NCBI GenBank assembly: GCA_030407315.1
Contig: JALQPE010000563.1
Span: 1 to 29,890 of the forward strand
DNA length: 29,890 bases
Source of the DNA: Asparagopsis taxiformis
Lineage: Eukaryota > Rhodophyta > Florideophyceae > Bonnemaisoniales > Bonnemaisoniaceae
Direction: 5' to 3'
Of this stretch, positions 1 through 8,441 are shown in pieces. Position 1 is the first letter of the stretch. Every line of letters begins with the position of its first letter. Both the position numbers and the translations under genes were made by a program. Below the pieces are notes generated by a model. It made no database searches. It was not told the origin of the DNA and saw only the letters and a program-made list of their open reading frames with translations.

Positions 1-378
1 ATCAAACTCGCAGTTGGTCGCTCTTGTGCGACGAGGAGAATGTGTTGGCGTCGCCGAACACGCAACATCAGGGGCTCGTCTACAAAAGCGGGGCAAGTCA
101 TGGGGCGCAAGTATTTTACAAATCTCAAAAGAATACAGGAAAACATCGAACACTAATGAGGAATAGCCGCGTATTCTCTGCATCATCAACTTGCCTTCCC
201 CGACCACCTGCTTGACAGGGGCGACTCAAGCGGGGATGGCGCGCGTAATGGAGCGCATGTCGTTGAAGTCATCATCGGCGTCCACACCCATCTGCGTACG
301 CACGGAAGGGCTCGAGGACAAATCGAGGCAGTGCGGAGCACGGCGTCAATGCTCCGGGCGCCTGAAAGGGCGGAGCCA

Positions 379-615
379 TCACTGTAGCGGTAAGCGGCAC
401 AAGGGAGTTGGGATTGGGACGGAAGTGCTGCACCCGCTCTGGAGGACGGGTTGTGGCGCGGGGCAGTGCGATGCTGCGCAGATGACACAGAGGCAGATTT
501 TGTCGGCCTGCGCGCTGCGACTGGCACAGAGAACGGCGGCGGATGGGGCAGCAACTGTTGGTGCGAGTTGCAGGGCTAGAGCGAGAAGTGTGAGGAGGAT
601 AAGCGTTGAAGACAT
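379..615 (-). CDS. Small secreted protein, possibly the broken 5' part of a longer gene
   Basis: The frame gives 78 residues. It opens with a strong signal peptide (MSSTLILLTLLALALQLAP, likely cleavage near VAA-PS), and the mature part has seven cysteines. A TATA-like ATATACT lies about 75 bp upstream on the - strand near 690, a spacing like that of the repeat-protein gene at 1165. I chose the Met at 615 because it directly precedes the hydrophobic stretch; the frame is open further upstream but without coding character. The frame ends at a TGA, but another frame is open from 345 down to 223 and ends in an acidic, coding-looking tail (VRTQMGVDADDDFNDM...). The true gene may therefore run to 223 and be frameshifted. 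No family recognised. Confidence 0.4.
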   Translation of the reverse strand: MSSTLILLTLLALALQLAPTVAAPSAAVLCASRSAQADKICLCVICAASHCPAPQPVLQSGCSTSVPIPTPLCRLPLQ

Positions 616-1085
616 TGCGTGCGATATGGAGGAGGTGCTTGATGCGGATGTACTGGCGAAAGTGGTCGGGTCATGATGGGCTGGTGCAGTATATGTAGTT
701 TGGAGGGGCGGCTGAAGTGGTGACAGATAACAAGGGACAAACGGGTTTAGGTGACACGTAGTGGGATGGAGATGCGCCTGGCGATTGGGGAACAATGTGT
801 GTTTGACCAATGAGAAATGCAAGCATGGCATGTGAGAACATGAACGGTGCGGCCCATACCTGCGTACCATGTATGGGCTGTATGGATGTGTTGTCATGCG
901 TGGACGAATCGCAAGTAATTACACGACGTGACAAGAGCGTGTGCGGCATCATATGTCACGTACACGTTCTGACCACATGTCAGATTGTCAAGTAACTGTC
1001 ATCATGTTGAGGTAAAACGAATCGGCTCGAGCGTGACGTGCATCCCAACCATCGCAACCAATTGTAAATCCACAAAACCCAACAA

Positions 1086-1092
1086 TATATAA
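1086..1092 (+). promoter_or_regulatory. TATA box of the first repeat-polyprotein gene
   Basis: TATATAA lies 73 bp before the ATG at 1165, in a low-GC stretch preceding a C-rich leader. Confidence 0.6.
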
Positions 1093-1164
1093 CAATCGCC
1101 CCACGAGTCCCAGCAAACGTCCCAACGTATCGCACCACTCCTACTCGCCTATCGGCCCATCAAA

Positions 1165-2778
1165 ATGGCGTCCAATCGCACCATCCTCATCCATCTCTGT
1201 CTCGTCGCTCTGGCCTTGGCGGCACCCACACTGCGCCAACCATCGCCGTCCGACGCCGCGCGCAACATCATCCATGGCGACGATGCGCGCACCGTCCGTC
1301 GTAACCGCATCCTGCTCTACCAACAGCATCAACAGCAGCCGGTCGCCGTGCATCAAGTGCTCCCGTCCGTGGCCGTGCGTCAACAGACGCACGGCGACGA
1401 CATCGAACGTCTCCGCAGGGAGCGACTCATGGCCTATCTGGACCTCTTCGAAACCGTCGATGACAACCACATGCGCCGCCAGGCCACGCCCTCCATCCTC
1501 GCCAGACCGTTTGTGCACGGCGACGATCTGGAGCGTCTCCGCACAGAGAGATTGCGTCTGTACGCCGAAGAGAGCGCGTCGAGACAGGCCAGACCGTCCA
1601 ATGTCGCTAGACCGCTTGTGCATGGCGACGACTTGCATTGGGTGAATCGACAGCGTGTCATGCAGTATGCAAACAATGCAGCCGTTCGACAGCCGATGCC
1701 TTCGAGTAGAGTGAGGCCGCTCGTTCATGGTGACGACGCGGAGGCGATTCGGAAGGAGAGACTCATGGGGTACACATTGGACACGTCGGTGCGCCAGGCC
1801 ATGCCGTCTAGTCGTGTGAGGCCGGTCGTTCATGGAGACAATGTGGAAGAGGCTCGAAAGCAAAGAATCAGAGATTATACATTGGATACTACTGTGCGCC
1901 AGGCTATGCCGTCTAGTCGTGTGAGGCCGGTCATTCATGGAGACGATGTGGAAGAGGCTCGAAAGCAACGAATCAGAGATTATACATTGGACACTACTGT
2001 GCGCCAGGCCATGCCGTCTAGTCGCGTCAGGCCGGTCATTCATGGAGACGATGTGGAAGAGGCTCGAAAGCAACGAATCAGAGATTATACATTGGACACT
2101 ACTGTGCGCCAGGCCATGCCGTCTAGTCGCGTGAGGCCGCCCATCCATGGAGATGATTCGGAGCAGGTTCGCAAGGAGAGACTCATGGGGTATACGTTGG
2201 ACACGACGGTGCGCCAGGCCATGCCGTCTAGTCGTGTGAGGCCGGTCGTTCATGGAGACAATGTGGAAGAGGCTCGAAAGCAACGAATCAGGGATTATAC
2301 ATTGGACACTACAGTGCGCCAGGCCATGCCGTCTAGTCGCGTCAGGCCGGTCATTCATGGAGCCGATGTGGAAGAGGCTCGAAAGCAACGAATCAGAGAT
2401 TATACATTGGACACTACTGTGCGCCAGGCCATGCCGTCGAGTAGGGTTCGACCGATAGTTCATGGAGACGACATGGAAGAGGTTCGGAAGGAGCGAATCA
2501 AGGAGTACAGCTCGAACGACTCGATGAGCATGGAGACGACTGTGCGCCAGGAGAAGAGTGAGACAGACCCGGTTGTGTTTACCAACTATGGAAATGAAGA
2601 GGACGAATCGGCGGTTGATTTGGAAAATATGATGAGTTATACAGCGGACCGTCCTGTTTATTTTAAGGAGAATGTTATTCGACAGGCGGTGGCGTCTAGC
2701 GTCGCGCGACCTATTGCGCACGGCGAAGACGTGGATCAGGTTCGAAAAGCAAAGATTAGAGAGTACAACCTCGCGTGA
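1165..2778 (+). CDS. Secreted tandem-repeat polyprotein (HGDD-repeat protein 1), 537 aa
   Basis: A signal peptide (residues 1-20, MASNRTILIHLCLVALALAA) is followed almost entirely by repeats. I count 13 recognisable units plus one degenerate unit. The consensus is VRQ-[AP]-MPSS-x-x-RP-[VIL]-[VI]-HGDD-x-E-x-x-RK-x-R-[IL]-x-x-Y. The central units are exactly 35 residues long and nearly identical; the first four and the last are diverged. The only cysteine is in the signal peptide, so the mature chain has no disulfides. The C-terminus (RKAKIREYN) matches that of the convergent paralogue at 3578-4562 (RKQKIREYN). I do not recognise a named family. A conserved core with variable linkers in a secreted, cysteine-free chain suggests either a multi-copy peptide precursor (an RQ junction could give an N-terminal pyroglutamate after cleavage) or a structural, surface or matrix repeat protein. 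Both are inferences. The reading frame is intact. Confidence 0.85.
   Translation: MASNRTILIHLCLVALALAAPTLRQPSPSDAARNIIHGDDARTVRRNRILLYQQHQQQPVAVHQVLPSVAVRQQTHGDDIERLRRERLMAYLDLFETVDDNHMRRQATPSILARPFVHGDDLERLRTERLRLYAEESASRQARPSNVARPLVHGDDLHWVNRQRVMQYANNAAVRQPMPSSRVRPLVHGDDAEAIRKERLMGYTLDTSVRQAMPSSRVRPVVHGDNVEEARKQRIRDYTLDTTVRQAMPSSRVRPVIHGDDVEEARKQRIRDYTLDTTVRQAMPSSRVRPVIHGDDVEEARKQRIRDYTLDTTVRQAMPSSRVRPPIHGDDSEQVRKERLMGYTLDTTVRQAMPSSRVRPVVHGDNVEEARKQRIRDYTLDTTVRQAMPSSRVRPVIHGADVEEARKQRIRDYTLDTTVRQAMPSSRVRPIVHGDDMEEVRKERIKEYSSNDSMSMETTVRQEKSETDPVVFTNYGNEEDESAVDLENMMSYTADRPVYFKENVIRQAVASSVARPIAHGEDVDQVRKAKIREYNLA
1789..2523 (+). repeat. 105-bp in-frame tandem array, seven units
   Basis: The string GTGCGCCAGGC begins at 1789, 1894, 1999, 2104, 2209, 2314 and 2419, each exactly 105 bp apart. 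Adjacent units differ by only a few bases. The block starting ACTCATGGGG recurs at 1761 and 2181, 420 bp apart, so a four-unit block has also been duplicated. The array encodes the 35-residue units of the secreted polyprotein. Confidence 0.95.
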
Positions 2779-3577
2779 GTTGTTTTCATTACATAGATTA
2801 TCATGAGTATGGATTGCCATGTAGTATTTGTGAGTGTTAAAGTGTAAATTTGCGTGTGCAACATTTGGTTGTAACGGCTTTCGAACACGAGGTGCAGCCT
2901 TGCGCTCGTCTGGCACCACCGAACGGTTGGCGAGTCGCGCGCATAGACGAGCGGTCATCGTTTAGTTACAGCTCGGCAACAAACTGCAGAAACACAGCGT
3001 GACACGTCGCGTTTCCTGGAGATATCATCGACTACACGAGCATCCAAATTTCCATGCAAATAATGCATCACGACCACACCCGAGCAAACACTGTCGGCCT
3101 TTCGAAACAAAACTGCCTTTGAAATGCGCATCTCGCATGACAATATGTCATTCTATCACGCAACACTAACCATATCGACAGATACTTGTACTTCCCCTGG
3201 TGAAACATCCTGCAGCTCGCACCATTTTTATCTCCAGCCTTTTTCATACTTTTGCTTCCCAGCTCGCGATGCATCTCGTCTAGCCGCATTCCCAACGCTT
3301 GCAATTTTTTTCGGTCACACTCCAATCCAACCATGATTACCACAGCTTTTCTACCAGCGTGGCACAATACACATACATACTTTTTTCACCAAGCCGCAGC
3401 ACAACGCGCAGCAGCTCAGCGTTTCTCACTACCAATCAAGGGGTTCCACCATCGACGTTTCCATCGGGCAGATGCAAATACAGCAGTCGCGGTGCATAAC
3501 TACAACAATGCAGTCGTCTGCTCAAATCTCTTTACAAGATCCTACATGCATTCTCAAACTAAAGAAAATCAATTAGA
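2779..3577. other. Intergenic region between convergent repeat-protein genes
   Basis: These 799 bp lie between the stop codons of the two convergent paralogues and must hold both 3' UTRs. Short frames occur on both strands but none has a recognisable domain or coding character. I see no clear AATAAA for either gene. Confidence 0.5.
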
Positions 3578-4562
3578 TTACAGCCTGTTGTACTCTCGGA
3601 TCTTCTGCTTCCTCACACTCTCCACATCATCTCCGTGCACGATAGGTCGGAGCAGCACAGACGGAATACCTTGTCGTGCGCTCGTCTTCAAGTAGTCAAA
3701 GTTCTCTGCTACCTTGTTGTATCTCATCATTCGCTCCTTTCTCACAGCCTCGGAGTCATCCCCATGAACAATAGGACGAAGAAGCACAGATGGAATACCC
3801 TGTCGGACAGTGTTCTTCAAGTAAACATCATCCTCCTGGGTGTACCTGCGTAGACGCTCCTTCCTCACTTCCTCTGCATTGTCGCCATGAACTAGAGGTC
3901 GAAGCAATACAGACGGGATACCCTGCCTCACCGAGTATCGGAGCATCCTCTCCTTCCTCACTTCTTCGGCGTTATCACCATGGACAAGGGGACGAAGGAG
4001 CACTGAAGGAATTCCCTGACGAGCAGTAGTCTTGAGGAAGGTATTGTCCTCACCACTGTTGTACCTCATCATGCGTTCCTTCCTCACAGCCTCGGCGTCA
4101 TCGCCATGGACAAGCGGACGGAGGAGGACAGACGGGATACCCTGACGAACAGAGGTCTTCATGTAGACACCATCGTTATCGACACCACTGTACCTCATCA
4201 TACGCTCCTTCCTGAGCGACTCGGAGTCGTCACCATGAACGAGCGGTCGCAGAAGGACAGACGGGATACCCTGGCGGACAGAGTATCTCACATGCGCTCC
4301 TTGCGAACGGCTTGGGCGTCATCGCCATGGACAACAGGTCGGAGGAGAACGGAGGGGATGCCTTGGCGAACGGTGTTCTTGAGATAGACATTGTCATTTT
4401 CAACACCGCTGTATCGCATCATACGCTCCTTACGGAGCTGTTCGGCATTGTCACCGTGGACGAGGGGGCGGAGAAGGACCGAGGGGATACCCTGACGAAT
4501 CGAGGTGGGAATGGCGGTGGCGACGGCAAGAAGGGAAAGGAGGAGAAGAGCGGAGAATTCAT
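3578..4562 (-). pseudogene. Secreted tandem-repeat polyprotein (HGDD-repeat protein 2), two 1-base deletions
   Basis: Paralogue of the gene at 1165, in convergent orientation. It has eight units whose core RQGIPSVLLRP[LVI]VHGD is almost invariant, followed by RKERMMRY and a variable acidic linker. Units are either about 31 or 41-43 residues long. There is no cysteine. The ATG at 4562 is about 100 bp from a TATA box, but the frame from it is wrong: one base is missing around 4550-4557, where a one-base addition would give a normal signal peptide (ALLLLSLLAVATAIP). A second single base is missing near 4290, inside the codon pair for the MM of RKERMMRY. The 985 bp plus two missing bases is a whole number of codons (329). 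The gene is otherwise free of stops, so assembly error is as plausible as decay. Confidence 0.8.
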
Positions 4563-4657
4563 TTGGCAGATGATATTGGGGAGGACGACTGGCAATTGCG
4601 AGACTGGATGCGGATGGTGTGCAGACGAAGATGTTGGGTGGACGGAATTGGGACGGG

Positions 4658-4665
4658 TTTATATA
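4658..4665 (-). promoter_or_regulatory. TATA box of repeat-polyprotein gene 2
   Basis: TATATAAA on the - strand, about 95-100 bp upstream of the ATG at 4562. Confidence 0.6.
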
Positions 4666-4699
4666 GTGGTTGGATTGTGAAAGCGATTTGCGCGAAGAG

Positions 4700-6048
4700 G
4701 TGCATACAGCATTGACTGGAAGCGGCGTTGTACAAAACGGAGTGGGGTGAAAAGTGATGGGTGGGTATCGAGTCGATGCGGAAACGGGCGTGTTTGGGCA
4801 AAGTTGATTTACAAGAGGCGAAATGGCGGTTGGATTGATACTTTTCACTCGCTCTGTCTTGCGAGTGCAGCTCGTGGATTATGCGTCGTTGTTGGTTTGG
4901 ACGCGATTTTGAAGCACAACGTGGGGACGCCATCACTAAGAACGTGTCCGAGACGTTGACAGCAGTGACATGTGACGAGGTATTAGATGGCAGCAAAACG
5001 GTTCTCACGTTTGACATCTCGTCTGTACGGTAGGTATCGGATGCGGATCATACGTTTCTGCCGTCACATGTTGCATGAATGGACCGTATCAAATTGCGGT
5101 GTACGTCGTTTACAGTTGTGCGCTGTCATACTGATATGGGGGCGAAAATTGAGTTGCTTTGTTGATAATTTGGCGGCGACGGGACCGTTCGGGATCGTGC
5201 GTCATGTACGGTGCATGGACCTATTGGTGGTGCGTGTCATACGAGATGACGTTATATACTATGAACAGCTGTAATTCAAATCGGGGCCCAGTAGACGGTA
5301 GTTATTTGGACGTTTTAACAACCATCTGGGTGACTGATTGGCGTAATGACTGGCGCAAGGAAACGATTGGCTATCAAAAGAAAGACAACATTCATGGCGT
5401 CGATTCGATATTTGAAATTGCAACGTACCAAGTCGTCAAGACGGCCCTATCCAGATGGCTTTCCGACCATTTGTAGCGTGTGGCACGCGTCAAGACGGGG
5501 CATATGCCGCATTGGTATTGCTTACAGAAGACCAACGAGCGATGCCGTGCTGTGCTGTGCCGCGCATCAACTCATTTGGCTGCTTACACAACGCATGGCA
5601 GCCGATAGCTGCGGGGAGGATCTGCAGGCGAGGAAAAACGCGCCGGTCCTCTCGTTTCGGATGGTGCAGTGCAGTTTGTCATTGCGATGTGATCCGATTG
5701 CATCAATCTAAAATTTAATATCACAACAATCGACGTTTACACGCTCACATGGTGGCATGGCGCGACCGATTCTCCGCCGGCTGCTCTGCTGGAAGTATAT
5801 CATGAACCCGGTCTGTGAATCCCCTGCCAAACAAATATCTACCTTTCCTACGTCCTAGGTCAGCAGTGTTGCTTTGTGTTTTTCGAAGAGCCAAAATCCT
5901 CGAGTGCACTCTCGATTTGAAATCGACAGCACAGAATATAAAAAAAATTTAAAAACCACATTTTCAAATATAGCAACCTAGACCATTGGATGTTTACACA
6001 CAAATAATTGGTTTGTTTCAACAATGACAACCAACGTATCGCTTAGCA
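4700..6048. other. Gene-poor stretch with one doubtful + strand frame
   Basis: No feature is securely recognised. A frame from 5159 to 5476 and a second from 5455 to 5718 (shifted by -1) could be one Cys-containing protein of about 185 residues if a single base were missing near 5450. Its second half has seven cysteines. It has no signal peptide or known motif. An AT-rich run of A and T tracts near 5938-5965 lies downstream of the methyltransferase stop at 6049 on the - strand. Confidence 0.2.
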
Positions 6049-6732
6049 CTACACGACAGTTTCAAAAACCTGCTTCCCCTCATCGCGCAATCTCACGCCA
6101 ATCACCCGACTTTCCTGGACGCCATCGACGCGTTTCCCGTCCTCCACGGGCTCAACAAACGCCACACACAGCCCAGCCTGCGCGATCATTTCCTCAAAGT
6201 CCTCCTCATAAGCGACCTGTCCAAAGTCGACCGACGTGACATGCGCGAGTCGCGGCTGCACCCATTCCAGCAGCCAATTCTTGCGCAATTGAAACGTCTG
6301 CACGACGAGCACACGCCCGTGTCGCGCGTCCGCCAGCACGTCGGCCGCGCGTCGTAGCGCCGCCGCGCCGTCGTCGAGCGTCGTGATGCTGCCGCAGAAG
6401 CACACGTGATCGTACGTTTGCGCCGCCATCTGCGCGATATTGTCGTGTGTCACGCGCACCAAATCCCGCATATCCGACGCCTCGATCAGCTGTTCGCACC
6501 GCCGGATGTACGCTTCGTCCGTGTCGATCCCGTGGATCCGCAGCGTTTTCGCACGGATCACACCCGCGTTGGCTAGTAATCCCGCGCCCGTTCCGACGCC
6601 CACCGCGAGGACGCGCGCGTTTTCAGGAATGTGCGATAGCGTTGTGTGGTACCATGTTTGCGCGACTCCGCCTATCAGTTTGTCGTAAGTGTAGCTGCGT
6701 GCCTTTTGCCATGCGCTTGTCGATTGTTCCAT
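6049..6732 (-). CDS. Class I SAM-dependent methyltransferase, 227 aa
   Basis: A Rossmann-fold methyltransferase. Motif I is VLAVGVGTGAGLL (residues 41-53). The acidic end of strand beta-2 is IHGIDTD (D70). A later strand, VLVVQTF, sits around residue 141. Conserved Trp and Tyr residues in the N-terminal helix (SAWQKARSYTYDKL) precede the fold. The frame extends upstream to 7020, but I prefer the Met at 6732: the upstream part lacks coding character and an AT-rich TATA-like patch (AATAAATATTT) lies near 6825-6835. No signal peptide or membrane segment is seen, so the enzyme is probably cytosolic. The substrate cannot be told from the sequence. The gene is visibly richer in G+C than its neighbours, especially 6230-6600. 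Confidence 0.75.
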   Translation of the reverse strand: MEQSTSAWQKARSYTYDKLIGGVAQTWYHTTLSHIPENARVLAVGVGTGAGLLANAGVIRAKTLRIHGIDTDEAYIRRCEQLIEASDMRDLVRVTHDNIAQMAAQTYDHVCFCGSITTLDDGAAALRRAADVLADARHGRVLVVQTFQLRKNWLLEWVQPRLAHVTSVDFGQVAYEEDFEEMIAQAGLCVAFVEPVEDGKRVDGVQESRVIGVRLRDEGKQVFETVV

Positions 6733-7106
6733 GCTGCTGCGGCCTGCTGAGCTTCTGCTATGGTCGATGACGTTGCCAAATTGGATGGAGCACAGCTGCA
6801 GTGCGCCGCCATTCCAAATTTTCAAATATTTATTCCAACTTTGAATATTCACACCATGCCAGCTTGTAAACGAAAACTTGATCGCCAATGTCGCTCGTGA
6901 TAGAGCTCTGCACCAACTCTCCGCTTGTCTCACGACATCGCCCACCATCCATGTAAACTCTCCTCCGCCAACGCGCACTAAATTTTTCCGCAATGTCCCT
7001 GTGCGTATTCCCCGCATCAACGGTCGGGTGCGCGCTCATTGTCCACAATGCCGCCTAGCATCATCTCAACTTTCATCTGCACTCATTCAAACACTCCAAT
7101 GCAATG

Positions 7107-7112
7107 TATAAA
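7107..7112 (+). promoter_or_regulatory. TATA box of the duplicated-domain secreted protein
   Basis: TATAAA 55 bp before the ATG at 7167. Confidence 0.6.
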
Positions 7113-7166
7113 CATGCGCCCAGAGGCTATCGCTTTTGTTAGCTCCCCAACCAGACGCAATCCAAA

Positions 7167-8413
7167 ATGATGTCCCTAACGCTCTGCATCACCGCAGCGT
7201 TCCTATCCCTTTCAGCGCTAATCCATTCGACGCGTCCGGCTGCACTGCAAACTCAACCCGAGCACGCCTCTGAGCTACGTGCCATTCCAAATGTAAGCCG
7301 TTCCAATCACGACACTGCAACGTTTGCCGCACACGAAAAGGCATGGTTGTTCATTAACGGAAAGCACACCATGGATGCCTTGTCCTCGCGTCGAGTCTAC
7401 CCAGTGAACATTCACGTGAAAAAGGGCGACGTTATCGCAATCAAAGGCAAGAATACCGCTGCAGCGCGCGGTATTTATTTCAATCTCAACAATCGCATCT
7501 ACACATCTGACCAATCTTCATGGCGTGCCGCACCGATGTATCATTCGACCGGATGGATGGGACCCGATTATAGTCTTGCATGTTTGTGGCAATCTGCAAT
7601 CGTTACCCACCCCCAAGGTCCGAAAGGCGTTCCAGCGGGAAAAGCACAATATGTCTGGGCGAGAGAAGCCATGTCAGGCAAAGGTATAGTCTTCCTCCGA
7701 TATGTCGTCGGTGGCGATAATTTCTGCACCAGGTCGTCAGTAACGGTGGCTGCAAATGGCAAGGCTGGGTGTTTCTCAACGGTAAACTCAAGCTATTCAT
7801 TGATTCCGATCAAGTCACTCGCACAGCTACAATCGACTTGAAGCCGAATGACGTTGTGTCTGTGAAAGCCAATGGGCCTTTTGCCGCACATGTGTTCCAC
7901 AAGGGGCAACACTATGTGACAAAACCTTCACAAGGTCCATGGAAGGTGTCTGCTCAATACAAAACACCATATCCGCCTGATTTCAGTTTCCAAAAGTTCA
8001 ATGATTGCCGTTGGAAGGCAGCATCTCGACCGTCAAAACCAGTCACACGCGCACTTGGCTTCCCGTATTCGTACGGTGGTGAGTACGTGACCGCGCCTGG
8101 TGCCACAGGTGTGTTTGGAAGATTTGTCGTTGACGGTGAGAATCGATGCAATGTTGTGCGCCCAAAGACATGTCGATGCCAGATCGAGCCGTCGCGCTCC
8201 GAATCCAAGTGTTACTTCTTCATCGATTCCAGACTCGAGACGTGCGGAAGTCGTCGCTGCGAACCGCGATACATCTGCGCGCCGAACGGCAAGTTGATAT
8301 GTGTGAAGAAGAAGATCACGCATCGTATTGTGCCCAAAGCGCACAACTCCAAGTATTGTGTGTGGCAGCCGATTCTGCAATACATTTATGTGCCGTATGA
8401 CCAGCGCTCGTGA
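7167..8413 (+). pseudogene. Secreted protein with two related domains and a Cys-rich tail, one 1-base deletion
   Basis: A signal peptide (MMSLTLCITAAFLSLSALIHS) is followed by two diverged copies of a domain of about 130 residues. Shared marks are W[LV]F[IL]NGK at the start, K-x-x-DV[IV][AS][IV]K, and a YV[WT]A ... VV-x-GEN/GDN-x-C end. A tail with about nine cysteines (K-TCRCQIE ... CGSRRCEPRYICAPNGKLIC) closes the protein. One base is missing near 7755-7764, between the domains, where an AAA codon appears reduced to AA. The 1247 bp plus one base gives 416 codons. Apart from this the frame is clean from start to stop. The domain pair looks like a beta-sandwich adhesin or carbohydrate-binding arrangement, but I recognise no named family. 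Confidence 0.7.
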
Positions 8414-8414
8414 G

Positions 8415-8420
8415 AATAAA
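8415..8420 (+). terminator. Poly(A) signal of the 7167-8413 gene
   Basis: AATAAA begins two bases after the TGA at 8411-8413, so the 3' UTR must overlap the 3' end of the convergent gene that stops at 8442. Confidence 0.5.
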
Positions 8421-8441
8421 TTTGTCGATTTACTTGAACCG

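Noticed and set aside
1789..2523. Regularly spaced repeats resembling a CRISPR array
   Set aside because: Units are contiguous, coding and lack unique spacers; the host is eukaryotic.
1141..2958. A 605-codon open frame on the - strand covering the first repeat-polyprotein gene
   Set aside because: It is the antisense of an in-frame 105-bp repeat array, which keeps one antisense frame open automatically. It has no signal peptide or known motif, and the + strand gene has TATA box, signal peptide and paralogue support.
1165..4562. Possible RxLR-type oomycete effectors, because of short Arg-containing motifs after the signal peptides
   Set aside because: No RxLR-dEER arrangement is present, and the repeated RQ...HGDD architecture is different.
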